DNA of 64,000 nt from Streptomyces sp. NBC_01551 (lineage in GTDB: Bacteria; Actinomycetota; Actinomycetes; Streptomycetales; Streptomycetaceae), in NCBI RefSeq assembly GCF_026339935.1, contig NZ_JAPEPX010000001.1:3672001-3736000 (forward strand), written 5' to 3'. This document shows, piece by piece, positions 1 through 8,916 of this stretch. Numbering within the stretch: the stretch's first letter is position 1; the number at the start of each line of letters is the position of its first letter. Both the position numbers and the translations under genes were made by a program. The notes beneath the pieces are model-generated. The model did not search any database and had not been told where the DNA came from. It worked only from the letters and a program-made list of their open reading frames with translations.

Positions 1-153
1 GCCCCGGCCAAGAAGGCGACGGCGACGAAGGCCGCCGCGGCCAAGAAGACGACGACCGCGAAGAAGACGGCCGCCAAGAAGACGGCGACGAAGACGGCGA
101 CCAAGACCGCGGCGAAGAAGACGGCCGCCGCCACCCCGGCTTCGGACGAGTAG
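1..153 (+). CDS. topA: DNA topoisomerase I, C-terminal tail (partial)
   Basis: Only the last 50 codons are inside the window, reading from base 1 to a TAG at 151-153. The peptide is almost entirely Lys, Ala and Thr (repeated KK-T/A blocks) and ends in TPASDE. Streptomyces topoisomerase I carries such a long Lys/Ala-rich, DNA-binding tail, and topA lies directly upstream of tmk in these genomes. The assignment therefore rests on tail composition plus the neighbour; the catalytic domains cannot be seen. A histone-like or other Lys-rich tail protein is the alternative. Confidence 0.75.
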   Translation, partial: APAKKATATKAAAAKKTTTAKKTAAKKTATKTATKTAAKKTAAATPASDE

Positions 154-165
154 GCAACTGCCGCG

Positions 166-198
166 ACGCCGGCGGGGCTCCATCAGCCCCGCCGGCGT
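166..198 (+). terminator. perfect 14-bp hairpin after topA
   Basis: Arms 166-179 and 185-198 pair perfectly with a 5-nt loop (ccatc). There is no T tract, as is common in Streptomyces. It lies 13 bp after the topA stop and upstream of the tmk promoter. Confidence 0.8.
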
Positions 199-328
199 TC
201 GAGGCGCGGGCGTTCGGGGGCGGAGCCCGCCGTAACGGCGCCGCACCCGAATCCCCCGGCAGGCGCGATGGGGCCGGGGTCACATCCGGGGTTGTCCACA
301 GGCCCCCGCACCTGCCAAGCACAGCGGA

Positions 329-340
329 TAGGCTGGGCGG
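329..340 (+). promoter_or_regulatory. leaderless -10 box for tmk
   Basis: TAGGCT at 329-334 is followed by 6 nt and then the ATG at 341. That spacing puts transcription start on or next to the start codon. No clear -35 or Shine-Dalgarno sequence is visible. Confidence 0.5.
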
Positions 341-3300
341 ATGACGCGAGCCGAGCAGCCAACGGTCGTGACCGCCCCCGAGAACCCCACCTACGACGAA
401 GCCCTAGCCGCGGACTCCCGCGAGCGAGCGGTGCGCGCCTTGCTGCGCACACCCAGGCTCCGTCGACTGTGGAGCGCCCAGCTGGTGAGCGGCATCGGTG
501 ATGCCCTCGCCCTGCTGGTCCTGGTGCTGCTCGCACTCCAGGCGGCCGTCTCCGAGGGCGCCTTCGGCGACGGGTACCGCGGCTGGGCGTTCGCCGTCGC
601 GGCCGTCTTCGGGGTGCGCGTCCTGGCCACCCTCACCTTCGGCGCGGTCCTGCTCGGGCCCTTCTCCAAACTCCTCTCCCCGAAGGAGTCCGGCGGCCGG
701 CTCGACCGCCGCTGGACGATGGTCGGCGCCGACGGGGTCCGCATCGCGCTGTTCGTGGTCGCCCCGCTCTGGCTCGACTGGATCCCGGCCCACGCGCTGA
801 CCGCGCTCCTGGCCACCGTGTTCGTCGCCGGCGCGGCCGAGCGGGTCTGGACCCTGGCCAAGGAGAGCGCGGCGCCCGCGCTGCTGCCCGCGCCGCCGCC
901 GGAGGGGGCGACCGTGCGGCCGCTCCCGGACCACCTGGACGCGCTGCGTCGCCTGAACCTGCGTACCGCCTTCGCGGCGCTGCCCGCCGCGGCCGCCGCG
1001 CTGCTCGTCGCGACCCTGGTCGGCGAGGCCCTCGGCCTCGGCGTGGACTGGTTCGCGCTGAACCAGGCCGCCCTGGGCTCGTACGTGGCCGCCGGGTTGT
1101 TCGCCGCGTCCGTCTCGCTGCTGCTGCCGCTGGTGCTGCCCGGCGCGAAGACCCCGCGCCCGCGCTCCCCGCTGGAGGGGCTGCGCGCCCCCAAGGCGGG
1201 CGACCGGCCCGAGAAGGGGCGTACGGGAGCCATCCCGCTCCTCGTCCTGGCCTGCGCGGCGGTCGCCGGAGCCGTGGCGTCCGCCGCCGCCGTCGCCGTG
1301 CTGCACGCCTTCGACCTGGGCGGCGGCCCCGCCACCTTCGCCCTGCTGGTGCTGGCCCTGATCGGCGGCACCGGCCTCGGCATCCGCGCCACCCAGGCCG
1401 GGAAGGTGCTGCCCGCGCTGTCCCGGCGCCGGCTGCTGGCCCTCGCCATCGGGGTGTCCGGGCTGGCGCTGCTGCTGACCGGGCTGGTCCCGGACACCGC
1501 GACCGTGCTGTTCCTGTCGCTGCTCGCCGGCACCGCGGCCGGCGTCGCCGCCAACACCGGGCACACCCTGCTGGACCAGGAGACCGAGGAGTTCCGCCGG
1601 GCCCGGGTCACCGAGCACCTCCAGGCGGCCGTCCGCGTGGCCGTCGGCGTGGGCGCCGTCCTCGCCCCCGTCCTGGCCGCCGCGATCGGACCGCACCGGC
1701 TCGGCGGCGACGAGGTCGTCTTCGAGCACGGCGGCGCGGCGTTCACGCTGATGCTGGTCGGCGCCCTGCTGCTGCCGGTCGCCGTGGTCGTCCTGATCAA
1801 GGCCGACGACCGCGGTGGCGTACCCCTGCGGCGCGATCTGCGCGAGGCGCTGCGCGGCGGGGAGCCGGTGCAGGCCGCCTCCGACGCCGGGTTCTTCATC
1901 GCCCTGGAGGGCGGCGACGGGGCCGGCAAGTCCACCCAGGTCCAGGCGCTCGCCGAGTGGATACGGGGCAAGGGCCACGAGGTCGTCGTGACGCGCGAGC
2001 CGGGGGCGACCCCGGTCGGCAAGCGGCTCCGCTCGATCCTGCTCGACGTGTCCTCGGCCGGGCTGTCGAACCGCGCCGAGGCGCTGCTGTACGCCGCCGA
2101 CCGGGCCGAGCACGTGGACACGGTCGTCCGGCCGGCCCTGGAGCGCGGCGCGGTCGTCATCTCCGACCGGTACATCGACTCCTCGGTGGCCTACCAGGGC
2201 GCCGGGCGCGATCTGTCCCCGACCGAGATCGCCCGTATCTCGCGCTGGGCCACCGGCGGGCTCGTACCGAACCTGACGGTGCTGCTGGACGTGTCGCCGG
2301 AGGCGGCGCGGGAGCGGTTCACCGAGGCGCCGGACCGGCTGGAGTCGGAGCCGGCGGAGTTCCACCAGCGGGTGCGGGCCGGATTCCTGACGCTGGCCGC
2401 CGCCGACCCCGGGCGCTACCTGGTGGTCGACGCGGGCCAGGACCCCGAGTCGGTGTCCACGGTCGTACGGCACCGCCTGGACCGGATGCTTCCGCTCTCG
2501 GAGGCCGAGGTGGCCGCGCAGATCGAGGCCCGCCGTCTCGCCGAGGAAGCGGCGAAGCGCAAGGCCGAGGAAGAGGCGGCCCGCAAGGCGGAGGAGGAGC
2601 GCCTGCGCGCCGAGGAGGAAGCGCGCCTGGCCCGTGAGGCCGAGGAGGCCCGGATCAAGGCCGAGGCCGAGGCCGCCCGCAAGGCGGAGGAGGAGCGGCT
2701 GCGCGCCGAGGAGGAGGCCAGGGCGCTGGCCGAGGCCGAGCGGCTGCGCGCGGAGGCCGAGGAGAAGGCCCGCGCGGCGGAGGCCGAGCGGCTGCGGAAG
2801 CAGGCCGAGGAGGAGGCCCGGCTGCGCGCGGAGGCCGAGGAGCGTCGGCTGGAGAAGCAGCGGCGGGCCGAGGAGGCGCTGGTGCGGGCCGAGGAGGCGC
2901 GCCGGCTGGCGGAGGCCTCGGCGGCCGCGGCTGCGGCGAAGGCCGCCGCCGATGCGGCTGCCGCCGCCGCTGCCCAGGCCGCGGCGCCTGCCCCGGCTCC
3001 GGCTGCCGAGCCCGCTGCGGCTCCCGCCCCGGCCCCCAAGGTCGAGATGCGCAAGGACCCGCTTCCGGACGACTCCGTGACCGTCGAGACCCGGACGGTC
3101 AAGCGGGTCGTGCGGCCGGACGACGAGACCCAGACCGTCCCGGTTCCGAAGGTGGATCCGGCGTCCTTCGAGGAGACCGCGGTGCTGCCGCCGGTCCGCC
3201 CGGCGGACGAGACGGCGGTGCTGCCGCCCGTACGCCCGGCCGACGAGACCGCCGTGCTCCCGCCCGTACGCCCGGCCGGCGGGGACGAGCCCGCCGCTCC

Positions 3301-3604
3301 CGAGGCCCGTGCGGCGTCGCAGCCGCCCGCCGCCCCGGCCGGACGGCGGCCCTCCGCCACGCGGCCGACCAGCCGGCGCCCGGAGGAGAACCCGGCCGAC
3401 CGGGTGCCGCCGGGCATCTTCCGGGACTCCGGCGACGACGTGACCCGCGAGCTCCCGGTCGTCTCCGAGGAGGGCCGCCCGCGCCGGGCCCGACCGGCGT
3501 GGGCCGAGGAGACCCCGATGGACGATCTCCCGACCCTGGCGGACGAGCTGCTCGGCCCGCTGCGGGGCGACGAGGACGGCGAAGGCCGGTCCCGCCGCCG
3601 CTGA
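341..3604 (+). CDS. tmk: MFS-like membrane domain fused to dTMP kinase
   Basis: dTMP kinase phosphorylates dTMP to dTDP for DNA synthesis. The 1087-residue product has three parts. Residues ~30-490 are a hydrophobic, multi-spanning domain resembling a major facilitator transporter. Residues ~515-715 are a complete thymidylate kinase with P-loop GGDGAGKST (524-532) and the DRY motif (609-611). Residues ~720-890 are a long Glu/Ala/Arg/Lys coiled coil, followed by an Ala/Pro-rich linker and three tandem copies of a 12-residue ETAVLPPVRPAD-like repeat (~945-980). A normal Tmk has about 210 residues, so this is a fivefold longer fusion tying the kinase to the membrane. It lies between topA and holB, both replication genes. 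The start is the ATG placed 6 nt after a TAGGCT box. Kinase function is secure; the role of the membrane and coiled-coil parts is unknown. Confidence 0.92.
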   Translation: MTRAEQPTVVTAPENPTYDEALAADSRERAVRALLRTPRLRRLWSAQLVSGIGDALALLVLVLLALQAAVSEGAFGDGYRGWAFAVAAVFGVRVLATLTFGAVLLGPFSKLLSPKESGGRLDRRWTMVGADGVRIALFVVAPLWLDWIPAHALTALLATVFVAGAAERVWTLAKESAAPALLPAPPPEGATVRPLPDHLDALRRLNLRTAFAALPAAAAALLVATLVGEALGLGVDWFALNQAALGSYVAAGLFAASVSLLLPLVLPGAKTPRPRSPLEGLRAPKAGDRPEKGRTGAIPLLVLACAAVAGAVASAAAVAVLHAFDLGGGPATFALLVLALIGGTGLGIRATQAGKVLPALSRRRLLALAIGVSGLALLLTGLVPDTATVLFLSLLAGTAAGVAANTGHTLLDQETEEFRRARVTEHLQAAVRVAVGVGAVLAPVLAAAIGPHRLGGDEVVFEHGGAAFTLMLVGALLLPVAVVVLIKADDRGGVPLRRDLREALRGGEPVQAASDAGFFIALEGGDGAGKSTQVQALAEWIRGKGHEVVVTREPGATPVGKRLRSILLDVSSAGLSNRAEALLYAADRAEHVDTVVRPALERGAVVISDRYIDSSVAYQGAGRDLSPTEIARISRWATGGLVPNLTVLLDVSPEAARERFTEAPDRLESEPAEFHQRVRAGFLTLAAADPGRYLVVDAGQDPESVSTVVRHRLDRMLPLSEAEVAAQIEARRLAEEAAKRKAEEEAARKAEEERLRAEEEARLAREAEEARIKAEAEAARKAEEERLRAEEEARALAEAERLRAEAEEKARAAEAERLRKQAEEEARLRAEAEERRLEKQRRAEEALVRAEEARRLAEASAAAAAAKAAADAAAAAAAQAAAPAPAPAAEPAAAPAPAPKVEMRKDPLPDDSVTVETRTVKRVVRPDDETQTVPVPKVDPASFEETAVLPPVRPADETAVLPPVRPADETAVLPPVRPAGGDEPAAPEARAASQPPAAPAGRRPSATRPTSRRPEENPADRVPPGIFRDSGDDVTRELPVVSEEGRPRRARPAWAEETPMDDLPTLADELLGPLRGDEDGEGRSRRR

Positions 3605-3671
3605 CGGGGATTGTCAGTGGCGGGCGCCACACTGTGAGCAGGCGAACGGACAGCGAAAGGCGGTGGGCGGG

Positions 3672-4883
3672 ATGCCCGTATGGGACGACCTGGTAGGTCA
3701 GGAGCGGGTGCAGACGCAGCTGGCCGCCGCCGCCCGCGACGCCGACGCCCTGGTCACGGCCATCACGAACGGGACGGCTCCGCCCGCCGCGTCCAAGATG
3801 ACGCACGCCTGGCTGTTCACCGGACCGCCCGGCTCCGGGCGGTCCACCGCCGCCCGCGCCTTCGCGGCCGCGCTCCAGTGCACCAGCCCCGACCGCGCCC
3901 TCGGCGGTGAACCGGGCTGCGGGTTCTGCGACGGCTGCCACACCACCCTGATCGGCACGCACGCCGATGTGGAGATCGTCCGCACCGACCTGCTGTCCAT
4001 CGGCGTGAAGGAGACCCGCGACCTGGTGCGCCGGGCCCAGCTGTCGCCGGCCGTCGGGCGCTGGCAGGTCATCGTCCTGGAGGACGCCGACAGGCTCACC
4101 GAGGGCGCCGGCAACGTGCTGCTCAAGGCCGTGGAGGAACCCGCTCCGCGGACGGTGTGGCTGCTGTGCGCGCCTTCGCTGGAGGACGTGCTGCCCACCA
4201 TCCGCTCCCGCTGCCGGCACCTGACCCTGCGCACCCCGCCCGTCTCCGCCGTCGCCGATGTGCTGGTCCGGCGCGACGGCATCGCGCCCGCCGTCGCCGA
4301 GGCGGCCGCCCGCGCGACCCAGGGCCACATCGGCCGGGCGCGCCGGCTCGCCACCGACGAGGCGGCGCGGGCCCGCCGGGCCGCCGTGCTGAAGCTCCCG
4401 CTCCGGGTCGACGACGTGGGCGGCTGCCTCAAGGCCGCGCAGGAGCTGATCGACGCCGCCGCGGAGGACGCCAAGCAGGTCGCCGAGGAGGTCGACACCA
4501 AGGAGACCGAGGAGCTGCGGGCCGCCCTCGGCGCCGCCGCCGGCACCGGCGGGCGGATGCCGCGCGGCACGGCGGGCGTGATGAAGGAGCTGGAGGACCG
4601 GCAGAAGCGCCGCCGGACCAGGACCCAGCGCGACACCCTCGACCTGGCGCTGACCGACCTGACCGGGTTCTACCGGGACGTACTGGCCCTCCAGCTCGGC
4701 TCGGCCGTGGCCATCGCCAATGAGGAGATACGGCCGGACCTCGACCGGATCGCCCGCGCGTCGGGCCCGGAGCGCACGCTGCGGCGCATCGAGGCGATCA
4801 TCGCGTGCCGGAACGCCCTCGACCGGAACGTGGCCCCGCTCCTCGCCGTCGAGGCCATGACCATGTCGCTCCGGGCGGGCTGA
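3672..4883 (+). CDS. holB: DNA polymerase III delta' subunit
   Basis: This clamp-loader AAA+ subunit helps place the beta sliding clamp on DNA. The 403-residue protein opens with PVWDDLVGQ, has a P-loop-like GPPGSGRS (51-58), and a four-Cys zinc module at C70, C83, C86 and C89. The Lys of the canonical Walker A motif is Arg, as expected for delta', which does not hydrolyse ATP. A sensor-like LLCAPSLEDVLPTIRSRC segment follows. I chose ATG 3672: a GAAAGG Shine-Dalgarno sits 11 nt upstream, whereas the in-frame GTG at 3663 would be only 2 nt from it. It follows tmk by 67 bp, and the two are probably cotranscribed. Confidence is high. Confidence 0.93.
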   Translation: MPVWDDLVGQERVQTQLAAAARDADALVTAITNGTAPPAASKMTHAWLFTGPPGSGRSTAARAFAAALQCTSPDRALGGEPGCGFCDGCHTTLIGTHADVEIVRTDLLSIGVKETRDLVRRAQLSPAVGRWQVIVLEDADRLTEGAGNVLLKAVEEPAPRTVWLLCAPSLEDVLPTIRSRCRHLTLRTPPVSAVADVLVRRDGIAPAVAEAAARATQGHIGRARRLATDEAARARRAAVLKLPLRVDDVGGCLKAAQELIDAAAEDAKQVAEEVDTKETEELRAALGAAAGTGGRMPRGTAGVMKELEDRQKRRRTRTQRDTLDLALTDLTGFYRDVLALQLGSAVAIANEEIRPDLDRIARASGPERTLRRIEAIIACRNALDRNVAPLLAVEAMTMSLRAG

Positions 4884-5090
4884 CCGCCGGCAGTCGGCCC
4901 TGCCCGGCGGGTGTCCGGCACGTGCCAGGCGGGCGGTGCGCCGCGACGCCTGTTGACTCGTCCACCCGTACGAGTGATCCGGCGGTCCGGGGGCGGACAG
5001 TGCCCGGTCCGCGCGGGTCGGTGGCCACGCCCCGGCCGGCGGTCCACCGGCCGGGGCCGACGCCATCCGGCGGGCGGCGCGGGCAGGCCG

Positions 5091-5102
5091 TAGGCTCGCC
5101 GC
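5091..5102 (+). promoter_or_regulatory. leaderless -10 box for the secreted hydrolase
   Basis: TAGGCT at 5091-5096, 6 nt before ATG 5103; same geometry as tmk. No Shine-Dalgarno is present. Confidence 0.5.
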
Positions 5103-6674
5103 ATGGACACCAGTCGCCTGCTGCGTACCACCGGGACCGTGATCGCAGCCGCCGGGCTGCTGCTCTCCGGTTGCACCTCGGGCGGTGCGGGGACATCCCG
5201 GGCCGCCGAGTCGTCACCCGGCTCCACGCCTCCCGGCCCGGCCGCCACGCCCGGCGAGATCCCGGCCGCGCTGCGCCCGTACTACGACCAGAAGCTGAGC
5301 TGGCGCGACTGCGGTGTCCCCGGTTTCCAGTGCACCACCATGAAGGCCCCGCTGGACTACGCCAAGCCCGGCTCCGGCCAGGACACCGACATCGCGGTAT
5401 CCCGCCGCCAGGCCACCGGCCCCGGCGAGCGGCTCGGCTCCCTCGTGGTCAACCCGGGCGGACCGGGGGGCTCCGGCATCGGGTACCTCCAGGCGTACGC
5501 GGGCATCGGCTATCCGACGTCCGTCCGCGCCCGCTACGACATGGTCTCCTTCGACCCGCGCGGGGTGGACCGCAGCAGCCCCGTCGAGTGCCTGACCGGG
5601 CCGGAGATGGACAAGTTCACGCAGGTGGACCAGACGCCGGACGACGAGGCGGAGCGGGCGCGGCTGGTCGAGGCGTTCAAGGAGTTCGCGGCGGGCTGCA
5701 AGGAGCACTCGCAGAAGATCCTGCCGCACGTCTCCACCGTCGACGCCGCCCGCGACATGGACATCCTGCGGTCGGCGCTGGGCGACAAGAAGCTGACATA
5801 CGTCGGCGCCTCGTACGGCACCCTCCTCGGCGCGACGTACGCGGACCTCTTCCCGGGCCGCGTCGGCCGGCTGGTCCTCGACGGGGCGATGGACCCGTCC
5901 CGTCCGGCGCTCGAACTGAACCGGGACCAGACGGCGGGCTTCGAGACGGCCTTCGTCTCGTTCGCCAAGGACTGCGCCAAGCAGCCCGACTGCCCGCTCG
6001 GGCAGGGCGGTCCGGACGCGATGACGCAGCGCCTGAAGGAGTTCTTCCGCAAGGTCGACGCCCAGCCCGCGCCCACCGGCGAGCCGGGCCGCCCGCTGGG
6101 CGAGTCCCTCGCGACCACCGGGGCGATCGCGGCGCTGTACGACGAGAGCGCCTGGCCGCAGTTGCGCGAGGCCCTGACCGCGGCGATGAACGGCGACGGC
6201 TCCGGGCTGCTGGGCCTGGCCGACAGCTATTACGAGCGGGACGCGGACGGCAAGTACGCGAACCTGATGTTCGCGAACGCCGCCGTCAACTGCATCGACC
6301 AGCCCCCGGCCTTCAGCGGGCCGACGGCGGTCGACGCGGCCCTGCCGTCGTTCGAGAAGGCCTCCCCGGCGTTCGGCGCGGGGCTCGCCTGGGCCTCGCT
6401 GAACTGCGCGTACTGGCCGGTCAAGGCCACGGGCGAGGCGCGCCCGCTGGCGGCGAAGGGGGCCCCGCCGATCGTGGTGGTGGGCACCTTGCGGGACCCG
6501 GCGACCCCGTACAAGTGGGCGCAGGCGCTCGCGGGCCAGCTGGAGTCTGGCACCCTGCTCACGTATGACGGCGACGGGCACACGGCGTACGGGCGCGGCA
6601 GCGAATGCGTGGACAGCGCGATCAACCGCTACCTGCTGGAGGGCAAGCCCCCGGCGGACGGCAAGAAGTGCTGA
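5103..6674 (+). CDS. alpha/beta-hydrolase lipoprotein, tripeptidyl aminopeptidase family
   Basis: This is a secreted serine peptidase-like enzyme expected to release N-terminal peptides from exported proteins or nutrients. The 523-residue product begins with a lipoprotein signal ending in the lipobox LLSGC (C24), so it should be anchored to the outside of the membrane. The alpha/beta-hydrolase core shows an oxyanion-hole-like VVNPGGPGGSG. The nucleophile is S237 in GASYGT, with likely acid D465 (RDPATP) and H493 (GDGHTAYG). The last ~100 residues match the TAP-like C-terminal domain of the Streptomyces SlpD/SlpE and Tap proteins. It stands alone between holB and a reverse-strand MFS gene. Substrate is not deducible. 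Confidence 0.85.
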   Translation: MDTSRLLRTTGTVIAAAGLLLSGCTSGGAGTSRAAESSPGSTPPGPAATPGEIPAALRPYYDQKLSWRDCGVPGFQCTTMKAPLDYAKPGSGQDTDIAVSRRQATGPGERLGSLVVNPGGPGGSGIGYLQAYAGIGYPTSVRARYDMVSFDPRGVDRSSPVECLTGPEMDKFTQVDQTPDDEAERARLVEAFKEFAAGCKEHSQKILPHVSTVDAARDMDILRSALGDKKLTYVGASYGTLLGATYADLFPGRVGRLVLDGAMDPSRPALELNRDQTAGFETAFVSFAKDCAKQPDCPLGQGGPDAMTQRLKEFFRKVDAQPAPTGEPGRPLGESLATTGAIAALYDESAWPQLREALTAAMNGDGSGLLGLADSYYERDADGKYANLMFANAAVNCIDQPPAFSGPTAVDAALPSFEKASPAFGAGLAWASLNCAYWPVKATGEARPLAAKGAPPIVVVGTLRDPATPYKWAQALAGQLESGTLLTYDGDGHTAYGRGSECVDSAINRYLLEGKPPADGKKC

Positions 6675-6695
6675 CGCCGCGCTTGTGGTGACGCG

Positions 6696-8208
6696 CTAGT
6701 GCCCTGACCCGGTCGCCTTGAAGTCCTTCGGCACCATCCACACCACGAGCACCAGCACCGCGCCCGCGATGGCGATGGAGACGTACGAGGTGGTGGTCAG
6801 GGCGCTGTCGAAGGCGTCCCGGGCCCGGTCCAGCAGTGCGATGCCCTCGGCGGCCGGCAGCCGCTCGGCGAGTTCCTTCGCGCCCCCGATCGACTCGGCG
6901 GCGCCGGCCGGGGCGCCCGCCATGTGCCGGGCGTAGGCGGCCCCGTGGATGGACCCGAGCAGCGCGACGCCGAGGCCCACGCCCAGTTCGTACGAGGTCT
7001 CGGACACGGCGCCGGCCTGCCCGGCTCGCTCGGGCGGGACCGCGGAGACGAGCACGGAGGCGGCGGTGGTGACGGCGAGGCCGTCGCCGAGCCCGATGGA
7101 GATGAGGAAGACGGCGACGTAGGCGTACGAGGTCGGCTGCGGGGCGAGCGCGAGCAGGACGAACCCGGCGACCAGACCGGCCAGACCCAGCGCCATGGCG
7201 GCGCGCACGCCGGGGCGGTGCATCAGGGCCGGCGCCAGCAGCGAGCTGACCAGCATCGCGAGCGCGGTGGGGAGGGTGCGCAGGCCGGCCTCGAAAGGCG
7301 TGTACCCGTGGACGTACTGGAGCCACAGCGACACCAGGAACAGCGCGGCGCCGGCGGCGAGCATGGCCATCAGGGTGGTGAGCGCGGCGGCGGTGAAGGG
7401 CGGGTTCCGAAAGAGCCGTACGTCGAGCAGCGGATCGGGGAGCTTCAGCTGCCGCCGGGCGAACCAGGCGAGGAGCCCGATCGCGACGAGCAGGATGACG
7501 AGGTCGGCGGCGGCCGGGCTGCCCCGGGCCACGTGCTTGATCCCCCAGGCGAGGGCGACGATGCCGACGACGGAGAGCACGGCGCTGGGCCAGTCGAGGG
7601 GGTGGCTGCCGGCGGCCTTGTACTCGGGCAGCAGCCAGACGCCGGCGATGACGGTCACGACCACGACGGGGACGTTGACCCAGAAGGCCGCGGCCCAGCC
7701 GTACCGCTCGACCAGCAGCCCGCCGACGAGCGGCCCGATGGCGGCACCGGCGCCGGCCACGGCGGCCCAGATGCCGATGGCGCGCGCCCGCTCGCGGGGG
7801 TCGGTGAAGATGTTCCGGATCAGCGAGAGCGTGGACGGCATGACCATGGCCCCCCCCGATGCCGAGGAGCACGCGCCCGGCGATGAGCTGCGCGGAACTC
7901 CCGGCGGTCGCGGCGACCACCGAGGCCACGCCGAAGAGCACGAAGCCGATGAGGAACAGCTTCCGGCGGCCGTACCGGTCCCCGACGGCTCCGGTGGTGA
8001 CGAGCAGCCCGCCGAGGACCAGGCCGTAAATGTCGATGATCCAGAGCTGCTGGAGCGCGGTGGGCTGTAGATCATCGATGAGGGAGGGCAGCGCGACGTT
8101 CAGGATGGTGGCGTCCATCGCCACCAGCAGCAGACTCGCGCACAACACGGCGAGCATCGCCCAACGCCCGCCCCCGGCACTGCCTGCGTCATCCACGGCT
8201 CGGGCCAC
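6696..8208 (-). pseudogene. DHA2-type MFS drug transporter with frameshift in a G8 run
   Basis: The gene encodes a 14-TM drug:H+ antiporter of the EmrB/QacA kind, with MDATILNVALP at the N-terminus and GDRYGRRKLFLIG in the loop 2-3 motif. The frame is broken inside a run of eight C on the + strand (7850-7857). Upstream reading ends LLGIGGG then becomes nonsense, while the correct continuation, AMVMPSTLSLIRN, lies in another frame. With seven instead of eight bases the gene would encode an intact ~503-residue protein. I chose GTG 8208: it has a GAAGGG Shine-Dalgarno 5 nt upstream, unlike the GTG at 8256. The break may be a real mutation, a phase-variable tract or a sequencing error. Codon use on both sides is normal, which suggests a recent event. 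Confidence 0.8.
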
Positions 8209-8240
8209 GGCATCCCTTCGGGGGCGCACAGCACCACAAC

Positions 8241-8256
8241 GTGCCCGATAGGGCAC
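8241..8256. promoter_or_regulatory. palindromic operator candidate upstream of the MFS gene
   Basis: gtgccc-gata-gggcac is a perfect 6+6 inverted repeat, 33 bp before the MFS start at 8208. Its position suits a TetR/MarR-type repressor site, but no regulator gene is adjacent. Confidence 0.35.
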
Positions 8257-8387
8257 ATCTGCCCCAGTATGCGACGCATTTCCACCCCTCGCACAACCCG
8301 GTTCGGGGCACCCCGATTCACCCTGTAGACTTGGCGCCGCTGCTGATGAGCGCCTCCCTCACCCGGAAGACGTGTCTCCGCAGCGGC

Positions 8388-8461
8388 GCCGCCTTAGCTC
8401 AGTTGGCCAGAGCAACGCACTCGTAATGCGTAGGTCTCGGGTTCGAATCCCGAAGGCGGCT
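8388..8461 (+). tRNA. tRNA-Thr (anticodon CGU)
   Basis: A complete cloverleaf can be drawn. The acceptor stem pairs GCCGCCT (8388-8394) with AGGCGGC (8454-8460), with discriminator T 8461. The anticodon stem is ACGCA/TGCGT, enclosing loop CTCGTAA with anticodon CGT, which reads ACG threonine codons. The T arm is CTCGGGTTCGAATCCCGAA. CCA is not encoded. A strong terminator follows directly. Confidence 0.96.
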
Positions 8462-8467
8462 CTGTAG

Positions 8468-8504
8468 AAGCCCCAGGACTCACTCGCCGTGACCTGGGGC
8501 TTTT
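8468..8504 (+). terminator. rho-independent terminator of the tRNA gene
   Basis: aagccccagg (8468-8477) pairs with cctggggctt (8493-8502), with further inner pairing (tcac/gtga), ending in TTTT at 8501-8504. The T tract is one of very few in the window. Confidence 0.85.
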
Positions 8505-8699
8505 GCTATTTCCGGGATACTGCGCCGCCGCCGTGCTCCGGCCTGGCGTTGGCCTGGATCGGCGGGCCGTCGCCCCCCGCGCGCTGCGGACGGCTCGCCG
8601 AGTAAGACGTGTTGGCGCGGCCCGGCCTCTGTGGGGCGGGTGGCGCGGCAGCCGGCCCGTCGAGGCCCGGGGGTTGGCGACCGATGGGTTTCGGTTCGT

Positions 8700-8909
8700 C
8701 TACCGGGAGTCCGTTCCGGGGTGTGTCCGTTGCCAGGCCCAGCGGGTGAGGGCGCCGATGGCGAGCGACACGATGATGGCGCCCCAGTCGATGACGTGGG
8801 GGAGGCCGGGGAAGAAGGCGAAGAAGGCGAGGGCCGTCAGGGCGCCGGCGAGGAACGCGGCGGTGCCGGCGTGACGGAGTCTCGTGGGCGGGCGGTTCGG
8901 GCGATTCAT
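8700..8909 (-). CDS. small membrane protein, unknown function
   Basis: I do not recognise the family. The 69-residue product starts MNRPNRPPTRLRHAG and then has two hydrophobic segments (about residues 15-33 and 40-57), ending in a charged, WQRTHPG-containing tail. This predicts a two-pass membrane protein with a basic N-terminus inside. The ATG at 8909 lies only 7 bp after the stop of the upstream secreted-protein gene, so the two are likely one transcript. The Shine-Dalgarno is weak, which suggests dependence on the upstream gene. Composition fits the host. Confidence 0.6.
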   Translation of the reverse strand: MNRPNRPPTRLRHAGTAAFLAGALTALAFFAFFPGLPHVIDWGAIIVSLAIGALTRWAWQRTHPGTDSR

Positions 8910-8916
8910 GTGCGGC

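Noticed and set aside
2416..3630. Ser/Ala-rich reverse-strand open frame under the Tmk tail
   Set aside because: It mirrors the Glu/Ala-rich coiled-coil codons of tmk and has no start context.
8388..8461. tRNA-Thr as attachment site of an integrated element
   Set aside because: No integrase and no duplicated tRNA 3' end were seen within the window, so integration is not supported.
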